Below are positions 17,387-26,926 of a stretch of DNA of 64,000 bases, piece after piece; position 1 is the first letter of the stretch, and every line of letters begins with the position of its first letter. The stretch is from Duffyella gerundensis. GTDB lineage: Bacteria > Pseudomonadota > Gammaproteobacteria > Enterobacterales > Enterobacteriaceae. A model generated the notes under the pieces. The model did not search any database and was not told where the DNA came from. It was given only the letters and a program-made list of their open reading frames with translations. The translations under genes and the position numbers were made by a program. The stretch lies in NCBI RefSeq assembly GCF_001517405.1, contig NZ_LN907827.1, positions 1,308,587-1,372,586 on the forward strand. Direction: 5' to 3'.

Positions 17387-18951
17387 GCCAGTCGCAAAGC
17401 TGGCAGCCTGCCAGCAATCCGTGGCTGGTCGCGATGACGGTAACGCTGGCGGTGTTTATGGAGATCCTCGACACCACCATCGTTAACGTGGCGTTGCCGC
17501 ATATTGCTGGCTCGCTCTCTTCCAGCTATGACGAATCAACCTGGGTGTTGACCTCCTATTTGGTGGCCAACGGCATCGTGCTGCCGATCTCGGCATTTTT
17601 CTCGCGACTGTTTGGCCGTAAGCAGTTCTTTCTGATCTGCATCGTGATGTTTACCGTCTGCTCTTTTCTCTGTGGTATCGCCACCGAACTGTGGCAGATC
17701 ATCCTGTTTCGTGTGCTACAGGGCTTCTTTGGCGGTGGCCTACAGCCGGTACAGCAGTCGGTACTGCTCGATTACTTTAAACCGGCCGATCGCGGCAAGG
17801 CCTTTGGCCTCTCCTCCATTGCGATCATCGTGGCGCCGGTGCTTGGCCCAACGCTGGGCGGCTGGATCACCGATAACTACAGCTGGCGCTGGGTCTTTTT
17901 CATCAATATTCCGGTGGGCATTCTGACCGTGCTGGCGATTTACCAGCTGCTGGAAGATCCGCCGTGGGAGAAAAAATGGGCTAAAGGTAAGCTGACCATC
18001 GATTACATCGGCATCAGCCTGATTACGCTGGGACTCGGCTGTTTGCAGGTGATGCTCGATCGCGGCGAAGATGAGGACTGGTTCGCCTCCAGCTTTATCG
18101 TGCTGTTCGCGATTCTGGCGGTAATCGGCCTGGTGGGCGCGGTTTACTGGCTGATGTACGCCAAAAAGCCGGTGGTGGATATTCTGGTCATGAAGGACCG
18201 CAATTTCTGGGTCGCTGGTCTGCTGATGGCGGGCATGGCGATGATTCTTTATGGCAGCTCCGTGGTATTGCCACAGCTGGCGCAGCAGGATTTGGGCTAT
18301 ACCGCTACCTGGTCGGGACTGGTGCTGTCACCGGGTGCCGTGCTGATTGTGCTGACCATTCCGCTGGTGCTGAAGCTGATGCCGATCGTGCAGACGCGAT
18401 GGATTATCGTGTTTGGCTTCACCTGCCTGACGCTGGCTTTCCTCTATTCGGCAACCTTAACGCCCAATGTCGATTTCGCCACGCTGGTGCTGATGCGCAG
18501 CGCGCAGTCAATCGGGCTGGGCTTCCTGTTTGTGCCGCTGACCACCATCGCCTTTGTCACCATTCCGCAGCGGTTAAATGCTGACGCCTCGGCGCTGTTT
18601 ACCATGTTCCGTAACGTTGCGGGCTCGATCGGTATTTCGCTGTCGACAGCGGCGATTACCGAACGCGAGCAGGTGCGCAGCGCGCATATGGTGCATAACA
18701 TGTCGCCGCTAAACGAACAGTTCAATATCACCGTGCAGCACTGGGCGCAGTCGATTCGCGACTTCACCTCGGCGGTGGGCGATCCGATCACGCTGGCAAC
18801 GGGCCAGCTCTATCAGGAGATGATCGTACAGTCGCGCATTCTCGCCTATATCGACGTATTTAGCGGCCTGAGTATTGTCGCCCTTATTATGATTCCATTT
18901 TGTTTTCTGCTGTCGCCGATTAAGAGCGAAGGCAGTGCAGGAGCACACTGA
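17383..18951 (+). CDS. DHA2-family MFS multidrug efflux permease (EmrB-like)
   Basis: A 522-residue, 14-helix major facilitator permease of the DHA2 family, which exports drugs by proton antiport. Family motifs are visible: LDTTIVNVALPHIAGSLS near residue 32, SAFFSRLFGRKQFF (motif A), and GPTLGGWITDNYSWRWVFF (motif C with the following WRW). It is coupled to the adaptor gene upstream (4-bp overlap), and the outer-membrane factor gene begins 1 bp after its stop. Substrates cannot be predicted. Confidence 0.93.
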   Translation: MSQSQSWQPASNPWLVAMTVTLAVFMEILDTTIVNVALPHIAGSLSSSYDESTWVLTSYLVANGIVLPISAFFSRLFGRKQFFLICIVMFTVCSFLCGIATELWQIILFRVLQGFFGGGLQPVQQSVLLDYFKPADRGKAFGLSSIAIIVAPVLGPTLGGWITDNYSWRWVFFINIPVGILTVLAIYQLLEDPPWEKKWAKGKLTIDYIGISLITLGLGCLQVMLDRGEDEDWFASSFIVLFAILAVIGLVGAVYWLMYAKKPVVDILVMKDRNFWVAGLLMAGMAMILYGSSVVLPQLAQQDLGYTATWSGLVLSPGAVLIVLTIPLVLKLMPIVQTRWIIVFGFTCLTLAFLYSATLTPNVDFATLVLMRSAQSIGLGFLFVPLTTIAFVTIPQRLNADASALFTMFRNVAGSIGISLSTAAITEREQVRSAHMVHNMSPLNEQFNITVQHWAQSIRDFTSAVGDPITLATGQLYQEMIVQSRILAYIDVFSGLSIVALIMIPFCFLLSPIKSEGSAGAH

Positions 18952-18952
18952 C

Positions 18953-20491
18953 ATGAACGTTACTTCTCTGCGTCAGCCCCGCCTGAGCGTGCTGATGCTG
19001 ACGCTGCTGCTGGCCGGCTGTGCCGTTGGGCCCGATTACCAGACGCCGCAGCCCAACACGCCGGCCCGCTACAACGATCTTGCATCGGCAGAGGGTTCGC
19101 GGCCGCAACCGGCGGCGCCGAACCCGCAATGGTGGCAAAGCTTTAACGATCCGCAGCTCGACAGTCTGATTAGCCGCGCTATCAGCGATAATATCTCGCT
19201 GCAACAGGCGGTGCTGCGTATCGCCGGTGCCCGTGAACAGCTGTCGCAGGCGCGTGGTGGCCTCTTTCCGTCGCTCAACGGCGCGGCTTCGTTCAATCGC
19301 CAGCAGCTCGGCGCGAAAGGGCTGCTACAAGCCAATGGCGCTTACGATCTGGTGGATCAACAGGCACCGCAAGCGCGCGGTGCGCTCGACAGCCTGACCC
19401 AGCCGGTCTCGCTCTATCAGGGCAGTTTTGATGCCAGCTGGGAGCTGGATTTGTGGGGCAAAGTGCGGCGTCAGGTAGAGATGGCCAATGCACAGCAACA
19501 GCAGTCGATTGAGAGCCGCAACGATGCGCTGGTCTCGGTTGAGGCGGAAGTGGCGCGGGCCTATTTGCAGCTGCGCGGTGCACAGGCGGTCAGCAGCACG
19601 TTGCAGTCGCAGATTGATGTGGCTCAGCAGACGGTTGAGCTGACGCAAAGCCAGCAGCGCAACGGACTGGCGCCTGAGCTGGATGTGGAAAACAGCCGGG
19701 CGCAGCTCAGCTCGTTGCGGGCTCAGTTGCCGCAGTATCAGGCTCAGGCTCGTCAGGCAATGAATGGACTGGCGGTGCTGCTGGGCAAACCGCCGGGCAT
19801 GCTGGATGGTGAGCTTCAGGCACCGCGTGCGTTACCCGTGCTACCCGATGCGGTCGCGGTCGGCATTCCGTCCACCCTGGTGCGTCGTCGTCCTGATGTG
19901 CGTCAGGCTGAAGCCACGCTGCACGCGCAAACCGCAAACATTGGCGTCAACGTCGCACAGCTTTTTCCGAGCCTGTCGCTGACCGGTCAGCTCGGCGTGC
20001 GTAACACTGATGCCAGCTACCTCGATAACTGGAGCAGCCATTTTTACAGCTATGGGCCATCATTATCGATTCCGATTTTTGAAGGTGGCCGGCTGGTTTC
20101 CAGCGTTAAGCTGGCACGCGCACAGCAGGCGAATGCCGCGCTGGCGTATCGACAGACGGTGTTGACCGCGCTGCAGGATGTGGAGAACGCGCTGGTTAGC
20201 TATCGCACCGATCAACAGCAGGTCACGCAGCTTGATGAAACGGTGGAGTCGTTGCAGCGTAGCTTTGATTTAGCCAGCGACAGTTACGGTAAAGGCATCA
20301 GCACCTTCCTGGATGTGCTCGACGCTCAACGTCAGCTGGCGCAGGCGAAGCAGCAGGCGGCGCGTGCCCGCGTGCAGAGCAATCTTGACCTGGTTGCGCT
20401 CTACAAGGCGCTGGGCGGCGGCTGGGAACCTTACCAGCAGGTTACATTGCCATCGTTTGACGTCTTCGGTCCGGCAAAAGCCGCGCAATAA
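18953..20491 (+). CDS. NodT-family outer membrane efflux lipoprotein
   Basis: A 512-residue TolC-like outer membrane factor of the OprM/NodT class. The lipobox LLAGC places the lipidated Cys at residue 23, followed by AVGPDYQTP, which is typical of the class. Two repeated OEP domains follow; the C-terminal one has AQLFPSLSLTGQLG and FEGGRL. The ATG at 18953 has AGGAG nine bases upstream. It completes a self-contained tripartite pump, so the system need not borrow TolC. An intrinsic terminator closes the operon at 20509. Confidence 0.93.
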   Translation: MNVTSLRQPRLSVLMLTLLLAGCAVGPDYQTPQPNTPARYNDLASAEGSRPQPAAPNPQWWQSFNDPQLDSLISRAISDNISLQQAVLRIAGAREQLSQARGGLFPSLNGAASFNRQQLGAKGLLQANGAYDLVDQQAPQARGALDSLTQPVSLYQGSFDASWELDLWGKVRRQVEMANAQQQQSIESRNDALVSVEAEVARAYLQLRGAQAVSSTLQSQIDVAQQTVELTQSQQRNGLAPELDVENSRAQLSSLRAQLPQYQAQARQAMNGLAVLLGKPPGMLDGELQAPRALPVLPDAVAVGIPSTLVRRRPDVRQAEATLHAQTANIGVNVAQLFPSLSLTGQLGVRNTDASYLDNWSSHFYSYGPSLSIPIFEGGRLVSSVKLARAQQANAALAYRQTVLTALQDVENALVSYRTDQQQVTQLDETVESLQRSFDLASDSYGKGISTFLDVLDAQRQLAQAKQQAARARVQSNLDLVALYKALGGGWEPYQQVTLPSFDVFGPAKAAQ

Positions 20492-20508
20492 CCTCGCAAC
20501 AAGCTTAA

Positions 20509-20540
20509 GCGGGCAGCGCTGGCTGCCCGCCGTATTTTTT
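20509..20540 (+). terminator. Intrinsic terminator of the efflux operon
   Basis: A perfect 9-bp stem GCGGGCAGC / GCTGCCCGC with a 4-nt loop, followed by CGTA and six T. Confidence 0.88.
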
Positions 20541-20643
20541 ATGCATTTCTCCGCTCAAAACAGAATGAACGTTTTATACGCAGTTCAGTTCCCTCCAGGC
20601 TGTTCCGAATAGCGGTGCAATAACAACCCTGCAAAGCCTGATG

Positions 20644-20659
20644 TGTGTTCCGGGTCACA
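20644..20659 (+). promoter_or_regulatory. CRP-cAMP binding site upstream of the sugar porter
   Basis: TGTGT-TCCGGG-TCACA differs from the CRP consensus TGTGA-N6-TCACA at one base. It lies about 160 bp upstream of a sugar-porter gene, which suits catabolite control. A TATGAG sequence at 20675-20680 could be the -10. Confidence 0.55.
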
Positions 20660-20817
20660 GCGAAAATAAAAGTTTATGAGGTCTGCCACAGAACCAATTT
20701 TCCACCATGAATGAAAATGAAAGTTATGTACTATTTTATGTTTCATAAGGGTGAAAAGTTGTTAAGCGCATGAGCTCAACGCTTTTAGTTTTTTTGTCAC
20801 ACTACGGGGACATTATC

Positions 20818-22305
20818 ATGGCCAAAGAAGAGTACATTACCGTCAGCAGAGCATCGGGGCCGAACAGCGCCGCGCGCACTGAGCCGATGGTAAAGGTTAT
20901 TGCGGTTATCGCGACGCTGGGCGGCCTGCTGTTCGGTTATGACACCGGCGTTATTTCGGGCGCCTTGCTGTTCATGGGCACGGAGCTGCATCTCACGCCG
21001 TTTACCACCGGCCTGGTGACCAGTTCGCTGCTGTTCGGTGCCGCTTTTGGTGCGTTGCTGTCAGGGCATTTCGCCGCGGCCGCCGGGCGAAGAAAAATCA
21101 TCGTTATTCTGGCCGTTATTTTTGCTGCGGGCGCGTTGGGCACCGCACTGGCGCCCAACGTTGAGTGGATGATTTTCTTCCGTCTGGTTCTGGGCGTCGC
21201 CGTCGGCGGTGCGTCAGCCACGGTGCCGGTATACATCGCAGAGATCGCCCCGGCCAATAAGCGCGGCCAGCTGGTGACCCTGCAGGAGTTGATGATCGTC
21301 TCTGGTCAACTACTGGCTTATATCTCCAATGCGGGCTTTAACGCTGCCTGGGGCGGCGATACGACCTGGCGCTGGATGCTGGCGGTAGCGACCATTCCCG
21401 CAGTGCTGCTGTGGGTGGGCATGCTGTTTATGCCCGATACGCCGCGCTGGTATGCGATGAAAGGGCGCCTCGCTGAAGCGCGCCGCGTACTGGAGCGCAC
21501 GCGGGCCAAAGAAGACGTAGAGTGGGAGCTAACGGAAATTGAAGAGACGCTGGCGGAAGATGAAAAAAGCAAGCCGCGCCTGCGTGAACTGAAAAAGCCC
21601 TGGCTGTTGAAGCTGTTTATGATCGGTATCGGTATTGCGGTTATTCAGCAGCTTACCGGGGTAAACACCATCATGTATTATGCGCCAACCATGCTGAAAG
21701 CGGTGGGCATGAGCGACAACGCGGCGTTAATTGCCACCATCGCTAACGGCGTCATTTCCGTGCTGATGACCTTTGTCGGCATCTGGTTGTTAGGAAAAAT
21801 TGGCCGTCGCACCATGGTGAAAATTGGGCAATTTGGCTGCACCTGCTGCCTGTTTATTATCGGTGCCATCAGCTATTTTATGCCCGAAACCATCAATGGC
21901 CAGCCGGATGTATTACGCAGTTATCTGGTGTTAGGCGGGATGTTATTGTTCCTGAGTTTTCAGCAGGGCGCCTTATCACCGGTGACCTGGCTGCTGTTAT
22001 CGGAAATCTTTCCGACCCGCCTGCGCGGCATTTTTATGGGCGGCGCGGTGTTTGCCATGTGGATCGCCAATTTCCTTATTTCGCTCTCTTTTCCGATGCT
22101 GTTAGCCAGCGTGGGCTTATCCGGCGCCTTCTTTATATTTGGATTGATTGGCATTGCTGGGGCGATATTTGTCATGAAATGCATTCCGGAAACGCGCAAT
22201 CGCAGCCTGGAGCAAATCGAACACTATTTGCACGACTGGCTCAGCAATGATGAGGAGACGCGCCCGCTGCGTCGCCCGGTAATTTCACCCAAAACCGGTT
22301 CGTGA
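20818..22305 (+). CDS. Sugar porter family MFS transporter
   Basis: A 495-residue, 12-helix proton symporter of the sugar porter family (XylE/GalP/IolT-like). Signatures: LLFGYDTGVISGALLF at helix 1, GHFAAAAGRRK (loop 2-3), PVYIAEIAPANKRGQLVT after helix 4, QQLTGVNTIMYYAP in helix 7, and PETRNRSLEQIE at the C-terminal end. The QQLTGVN and YDTGVISGA forms resemble the inositol/pentose group, but the sugar cannot be assigned. The ATG at 20818 has GGGGA at good spacing; the open frame extends back to 20770. Confidence 0.9.
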   Translation: MAKEEYITVSRASGPNSAARTEPMVKVIAVIATLGGLLFGYDTGVISGALLFMGTELHLTPFTTGLVTSSLLFGAAFGALLSGHFAAAAGRRKIIVILAVIFAAGALGTALAPNVEWMIFFRLVLGVAVGGASATVPVYIAEIAPANKRGQLVTLQELMIVSGQLLAYISNAGFNAAWGGDTTWRWMLAVATIPAVLLWVGMLFMPDTPRWYAMKGRLAEARRVLERTRAKEDVEWELTEIEETLAEDEKSKPRLRELKKPWLLKLFMIGIGIAVIQQLTGVNTIMYYAPTMLKAVGMSDNAALIATIANGVISVLMTFVGIWLLGKIGRRTMVKIGQFGCTCCLFIIGAISYFMPETINGQPDVLRSYLVLGGMLLFLSFQQGALSPVTWLLLSEIFPTRLRGIFMGGAVFAMWIANFLISLSFPMLLASVGLSGAFFIFGLIGIAGAIFVMKCIPETRNRSLEQIEHYLHDWLSNDEETRPLRRPVISPKTGS

Positions 22306-22393
22306 TCGCCCGACGATAACGGCCATACGTTTACCCCGGTTCATTCAGCGCGTAGACTTTACTTTACTCTGCCGCTGAAGGAACCGGGTTAGC

Positions 22394-23356
22394 ATGTTTA
22401 TCACGCTGCTGCATCAGCTCTATCTCTCCACGCCGCTTTTTATCTTAATCTTCCTCGGTTTTTCCCTGATTCGTTTTGCACAGTGGTCAACCAGCGTCAG
22501 CGATGGCCTTAATCAGCTGGTATTCAATGTCGCCTTACCTTGCATGTTATTCGGCGTGATGAGCAATTTTTATAAAAGTCCGCCAATGGATGTTCGGCTG
22601 CTGCTGGCCTTTTTTGGCGGCTGCCTGTTGGTATTTGTCATTGGTCGTGTGGTGGCAATAAAAATCTTCCGCCTCGAAGGCGTCGCCAGTTCTGTGTTTG
22701 CCCTCGGCGGCATCTTTTCTAATAACGTGATGTTGGGCATTCCGATTGCCGGATTATTACTGGGACCGCGCGCCTTGCCGATTGTGGCGCTGGTGCTGAT
22801 ATTTAACAGCCTTATTCTCTGGTCGCTGCTGACCATTTCGGTGGAGTGGAGTAAAAATGGCCGTTTGTCGCTGGCTGGAATAGGCGCTACCGCCAAAAAC
22901 GTGCTTAAAAATCCGCTGATCATCGGTATTTTGGGCGGTGCAGCCTGGAGTCTTTTTCACCGCCCGTTGCCGACCATTATTGCGCAGCCGGTTTCTATGC
23001 TGGGTCAAATGGCCGCGCCACTGTCGCTGGTCGCGCTGGGCATGAGCCTGGCGCAATATCGCATTCGTGAAGGACTGCGCATCAGCTACACCATCTGTGC
23101 GCTCAAGCTGGTGGTGCAGCCGCTGACCGTCTGGCTGCTGGCCTGGGCGCTGGGCCTGCCGTCGCTGGAAACGCACGTGGTGGTGCTGTTAGGGTCGATG
23201 TCGGTCGGCGTAAACGTCTATCTGATGTCACAACAGTTTCAGGTGTTGACCGGTCCGACCGCCAGCAGCATGTTATTTTCCACCGTTCTCGCCGCCTTCA
23301 CGACACCGCTGCTAATGTTATTACTGGATAAATTTTATCCCATTATTCCTTTGTAG
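22394..23356 (+). CDS. AEC family transporter (auxin efflux carrier-type)
   Basis: A 320-residue integral membrane protein with about ten helices, in the bile/arsenite/riboflavin-related AEC family. Characteristic features are LNQLVFNVALPCMLFGVMSN near the N-terminus, GGIFSNNVMLGIPIAG, and the C-terminal SMSVGVNVYLMSQQF segment. Bacterial members move organic acids such as malonate or malate; true auxin transport is not established for most. The next gene (DCC family) starts 8 bp after its stop and may be co-transcribed. Confidence 0.88.
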   Translation: MFITLLHQLYLSTPLFILIFLGFSLIRFAQWSTSVSDGLNQLVFNVALPCMLFGVMSNFYKSPPMDVRLLLAFFGGCLLVFVIGRVVAIKIFRLEGVASSVFALGGIFSNNVMLGIPIAGLLLGPRALPIVALVLIFNSLILWSLLTISVEWSKNGRLSLAGIGATAKNVLKNPLIIGILGGAAWSLFHRPLPTIIAQPVSMLGQMAAPLSLVALGMSLAQYRIREGLRISYTICALKLVVQPLTVWLLAWALGLPSLETHVVVLLGSMSVGVNVYLMSQQFQVLTGPTASSMLFSTVLAAFTTPLLMLLLDKFYPIIPL

Positions 23357-23364
23357 AGGTGATC

Positions 23365-23790
23365 ATGAAAAAAAATATCGATGAAATCGCGAAACAGCAG
23401 CGGATCGTTTTATACGATGGAAAATGTAAGCTCTGTAATTCATGGGTAAAACTAATCATTCGTCACGATAAAGCGCAGCAGATCCAACTGGCAGCGGTAC
23501 AAAATAGCATCGGCAAAGCGCTGCTTAACTGGGCGGGATTACCGGAGGAGGAGATTCATACGCTGGTACTGATCGACCATGGAAAGGTTTCAATTCGTTC
23601 CGCAGCCATTCTGCGGGTGATGGCGTATTTACCGTTTCCCTGGCGTGCCTGCGCCGCGCTTCGCTTGTTTCCGCGTCCGATTGGCGATTTTTTTTATGAT
23701 GCCGTGGCGAAACGTCGCTATCAAATTTTTGGTCAATATAATCAGGTTAACGCTTTGCAGGCCGATCATCCGCATCGTTTTTTATCCTGA
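23365..23790 (+). CDS. DCC-family (DUF393) thiol-disulfide oxidoreductase-like protein
   Basis: A 141-residue cytosolic protein with the defining N-terminal DxxCxxC motif in YDGKCKLCNSW, plus the family block RSAAILRVMAYLPFPWR. DCC proteins (YuxK type) have a thioredoxin-like fold with a predicted redox-active CxxC, but their substrates are mostly unknown. The ATG at 23365 has GAGGTGATC upstream. It is probably co-transcribed with the AEC transporter gene. Confidence 0.86.
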   Translation: MKKNIDEIAKQQRIVLYDGKCKLCNSWVKLIIRHDKAQQIQLAAVQNSIGKALLNWAGLPEEEIHTLVLIDHGKVSIRSAAILRVMAYLPFPWRACAALRLFPRPIGDFFYDAVAKRRYQIFGQYNQVNALQADHPHRFLS

Positions 23791-24050
23791 TATATATCCA
23801 GCAATGCGTAACATCTAATTGTCATGTTATGTCGTTTCTCTTCCTGCTTTACATAAAGAAATATAAAAAAATACTTATGCTAATTACCGGCAATGGCGGG
23901 AAATAAAGTTGCATCTAAAAAGCATTTATTCTCGAGCTATTCACAAAATCGCTAACTAAGATTATTCTGCACGAGAAAAATAATTTATTTTTCGTCGGGA
24001 GTTATGTAATCTTTAACCGACAGTAACCTCTATTTTCACAGGACATTCCA

Positions 24051-24449
24051 ATGAGCGAGACACTCAAAGTATTAAACAATATACGTACGCTTCGTGCTCA
24101 GTCACGTGAGCTGTCACTGACAGATTTAGAAGAAATTCTGGAAAAGTTCTCTGTTGTTGTTGCCGAGCGTAAAGAAGAAGTAGAAACCGAAGCTGCACAG
24201 ACGCGTGAGAAAGAGGAAAAACTTTCTAAATATCGTGAAATGCTGATCGCAGACGGTATCGATCCAGGCGAATTATTGGGCGCAATGGAAGGCGGCAAAA
24301 AAAGAGCAAAACGTGCTCCTCGCCCGGCTAAATATAAATATACCGATGAGAACGGCGAAGAAAAATCATGGACCGGCCAGGGCCGTACGCCAGCCGCGAT
24401 CAAAAAACTGCTCGATCAGGGTAAAAAACTCGAAGACTTTTTAATCTGA
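24051..24449 (+). CDS. H-NS/StpA-family nucleoid-associated protein (paralogue)
   Basis: A 132-residue xenogeneic silencer family protein. The N-terminal oligomerisation helices ([17 protein letters not shown]) are followed by a charged coiled coil, the linker [17 protein letters not shown], and the C-terminal DNA-binding domain with the AT-hook-like TGQGRTP motif. Its end (KLEDFLI) resembles StpA more than H-NS. The main hns gene normally lies elsewhere (near tdk/adhE), so this is a paralogue. It sits behind a very AT-rich 260-bp upstream region, consistent with auto- or cross-silencing. It is not at this site in K-12. Confidence 0.92.
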   Translation: MSETLKVLNNIRTLRAQSRELSLTDLEEILEKFSVVVAERKEEVETEAAQTREKEEKLSKYREMLIADGIDPGELLGAMEGGKKRAKRAPRPAKYKYTDENGEEKSWTGQGRTPAAIKKLLDQGKKLEDFLI

Positions 24450-24801
24450 CCTTTACGGTTATATTGCCCGCCAGCGGTCGATCTCCGCTGGCAGCATGGC
24501 AACACTCCCCGTCTGCCGTATCGCGCCTGCTACAGGCACCTGTCGTTTTTAATCAGAAAATTAGCCTGAAATTACGCTGAAGTGGTCAGAGATAAAAAAC
24601 TGTTACATTAATCCTGCATTGGGTAAATAATGCTGCCAGAATATTCTTAACCTGTTAAATCAGCCTTATTGCAAAGTGCCTGTGGTCCTGATAATCCTTT
24701 TTGCCTTTCTGCGTTGCCCAACGGGGGATGATCCCCGCGTTCACTCTGTGGCATAATGCGCGCTCATTTTCCGAACGCTTCGTAATCGTAGGGCTATTCC
24801 A
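24450..24801. other. Intergenic region between the H-NS paralogue and ybiT
   Basis: About 350 bp without a gene. A perfect 8-bp hairpin (GCCAGCGG / CCGCTGGC, 24470-24492), without a clear T tract, is the likely 3' end of the H-NS-like transcript. An extended -10 (TGGCATAAT, 24749-24757) about 45 bp before ybiT is its likely promoter. Nothing else was recognised. Confidence 0.5.
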
Positions 24802-26394
24802 GTGCTAGTTTCCAGCAATGTCACCATGCAGTTTGGCAGTAAGCCGCTGTTTGAAAATATCTCCGTTAAATTTGGCGGCGGCAATCGTTATGGCCTGATT
24901 GGTGCCAACGGCAGCGGCAAATCAACCTTTATGAAAATACTGGGTAATGATTTGGTTCCTTCCGCGGGAAACGTGTCGCTCGATCCCAATGAGCGTATTG
25001 GTAAACTGCGCCAGGATCAGTTTGCTTTTGAAAAATTTAGCGTGCTCGACACCGTTATTATGGGCCACGACGAATTGTGGCAGGTAAAAGAAGAGCGCGA
25101 TCGTATTTACGCCTTGCCTGAGATGAGCGAAGAGGATGGCTATAAAGTTGCCGACCTCGAAGTGACCTATGGTGAGATGGATGGTTACACCGCCGAATCA
25201 CGCGCCGGTGAGCTGCTGTTAGGCGTGGGAATTCCGCTGGAGCAGCATTATGGCCCGATGAGTGAAGTGGCGCCCGGTTGGAAGCTGCGTGTTCTGCTGG
25301 CGCAGGCGCTGTTCTCTAATCCTGATATTCTGCTGCTTGACGAACCCACCAACAACCTCGACATCGATACCATTCGCTGGCTCGAGCAGGTGCTGAATGA
25401 ACGCAACAGCACCATGATCATTATTTCGCACGACCGTCACTTCCTGAACATGGTCTGCACGCACATGGCCGATCTCGACTACGGCGAGCTGCGTGTCTAT
25501 CCGGGCAACTATGACGAATACATGACCGCGGCCACCCAGGCACGCGATCGTCTGCTGTCTGACAACGCCAAGAAAAAAGCGCAGATTGCCGATCTGCAAT
25601 CCTTCGTCAGCCGCTTCAGCGCTAACGCCTCTAAATCGCGTCAGGCGACCTCGCGCGCCAGGCAGATTGATAAGATCAAGCTCGACGAAGTCAAAGCCTC
25701 CAGCCGTCAGACGCCGTTTATCCGTTTTGATCAGGATAAGAAACTGTTCCGTAATGCGCTGGAAGTAGAAGCACTGACCAAAGGCTTTGAAGAGGGTCCG
25801 CTGTTCAAAAAGCTGAATCTGCTGTTGGAAGTGGGTGAGAAGCTGGCGATTCTGGGTCCAAACGGTATCGGTAAAACCACGCTGCTGAAAACGCTGGTGG
25901 GCGATCTGGCCCCTGACAATGGCACCGTGAAATGGTCTGAAAACGCGCGCATCGGTTATTACGCCCAGGATCACGCTGCTGACTTCAGCGACAACCTCAC
26001 CGTGTTTGACTGGATGAGCCAGTGGAAGCAGGAAGGTGATGACGAGCAGGCGGTACGCAGCATTTTAGGCCGCTTGCTGTTCTCGCAGGATGACATCAAG
26101 AAGCCAGCAAAAGTGCTGTCCGGTGGTGAAAAAGGGCGCATGCTGTTCGGCAAGCTGATGATGCAGAAGCCAAACGTGTTAATCATGGATGAGCCGACCA
26201 ACCATCTCGACATGGAATCGATTGAAGCATTGAACATGGCGCTGGAGATGTACGAAGGCACGCTGATTTTTGTTTCACACGACCGCGAGTTTGTGAGTTC
26301 ACTGGCGACGCGCATCATTGAGATGACGCCGAACAAGATCGCTGACTTCACCGGTAATTATGAAGATTACCTGAGCAGTCAGGGCATCGTTTAA
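24802..26394 (+). CDS. ybiT: ABC-F family ATPase YbiT
   Basis: A 530-residue ABC-F protein, the same length as E. coli YbiT. It acts at the ribosomal E site to relieve or modulate translation and has no transmembrane part. Two ATPase domains are joined by the P-site tRNA-interaction linker (about residues 245-300, rich in Lys/Arg/Gln). Walker A motifs are GANGSGKST and GPNGIGKTT; Walker B/EQ2 sites are [11 protein letters not shown] and [11 protein letters not shown]. The first signature is degenerate ([11 protein letters not shown]), as is normal for YbiT; the second is LSGGEKGR. The start is the GTG at 24802. Confidence 0.96.
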   Translation: MLVSSNVTMQFGSKPLFENISVKFGGGNRYGLIGANGSGKSTFMKILGNDLVPSAGNVSLDPNERIGKLRQDQFAFEKFSVLDTVIMGHDELWQVKEERDRIYALPEMSEEDGYKVADLEVTYGEMDGYTAESRAGELLLGVGIPLEQHYGPMSEVAPGWKLRVLLAQALFSNPDILLLDEPTNNLDIDTIRWLEQVLNERNSTMIIISHDRHFLNMVCTHMADLDYGELRVYPGNYDEYMTAATQARDRLLSDNAKKKAQIADLQSFVSRFSANASKSRQATSRARQIDKIKLDEVKASSRQTPFIRFDQDKKLFRNALEVEALTKGFEEGPLFKKLNLLLEVGEKLAILGPNGIGKTTLLKTLVGDLAPDNGTVKWSENARIGYYAQDHAADFSDNLTVFDWMSQWKQEGDDEQAVRSILGRLLFSQDDIKKPAKVLSGGEKGRMLFGKLMMQKPNVLIMDEPTNHLDMESIEALNMALEMYEGTLIFVSHDREFVSSLATRIIEMTPNKIADFTGNYEDYLSSQGIV

Positions 26395-26451
26395 CCGGGG
26401 TGAGGTGGCCGTGTTGACCGGGTGCTTACTGACGCCGTAAAGGCGGGGGAA

Positions 26452-26820
26452 TGTGCCCGGAAGCGGGCGGCTTCTGCCTTGTAGGCGGCGTGCCTTTCAA
26501 GAGCCAGGTCAAAAGCCGTTTCGCCCCGGCTAAAGCCTGCCCGAGCAGGGCCAGGTCAAAGGCTATTTCGTTCTGCCTAAAGGCAGCCCGAGCAGGGCCG
26601 GCAGTCGCCCCGGCCCTGCACCCGCGCTATCCGGCAAACACAACCGCCCACTTCGTGGGTGCCCTCAGCAAAAGCGTTTTCCTGACGGACCAGGCGCGAT
26701 TCGCTCCCGGCTCAGCGCACCTTCTCGCCGCATCCCTGCGGCTCGCCCTGGAAAACACTTTTCCCTCGGCGGTGGTGATGCCTCTAAACGTCAAAACCCA
26801 GGTCAAAATCGAAAAGATAA
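26452..26820 (+). repeat. Left arm of a hairpin-rich inverted repeat pair
   Basis: About 370 bp, homologous to the reverse complement of 26975-27300. From the outer end it holds hairpin GCCCG-GAAG-CGGGC; two internal copies of an AGGTCAAA plus GCCCGAGCAGGG unit; a 10-bp stem GCAGGGCCGG / CCGGCCCTGC (26592-26619); CCCAC-TTC-GTGGG; and GCCGCA-TCCC-TGCGGC. The core at 26588-26649 matches the other arm at 60 of 62 positions. An open frame of 150 codons crosses it, but the frame is not kept in the other arm, so I treat it as non-coding. It looks like a dispersed, REP/BIME-like intergenic element. Confidence 0.85.
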
Positions 26821-26822
26821 AA

Positions 26823-26871
26823 CCCAACACCCAACACCCAACACCCAACACCCAACACCCAACACCCAACA
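26823..26871 (+). repeat. Heptanucleotide tandem repeat, 7 copies
   Basis: Seven perfect copies of CCCAACA lie at the inner end of the left repeat arm. The unit length is not a multiple of three, so copy-number change would shift any frame across it. It is a likely slippage-prone locus. Confidence 0.97.
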
Positions 26872-26926
26872 CCAAAAGATCAGACCCAAAAGCTAAAAAC
26901 TGATATCTGAAACTAGAAATTAAAGT

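Noticed and set aside
16220..20491. Assigning emrA/emrB symbols to the efflux operon
   Set aside because: The true emrAB locus normally lies elsewhere and uses TolC. This operon has its own NodT-type lipoprotein, so only family names are given.
25219..25974. 251-codon frame antisense to ybiT
   Set aside because: Shadow frame; no initiation signal and no family resemblance.
26451..26903. 150-codon open frame across the left repeat arm
   Set aside because: It lacks a good ribosome site, runs through hairpins and a 7-bp microsatellite, and is not in the same frame as the matching part of the right arm. Conservation is at the nucleotide-structure level.
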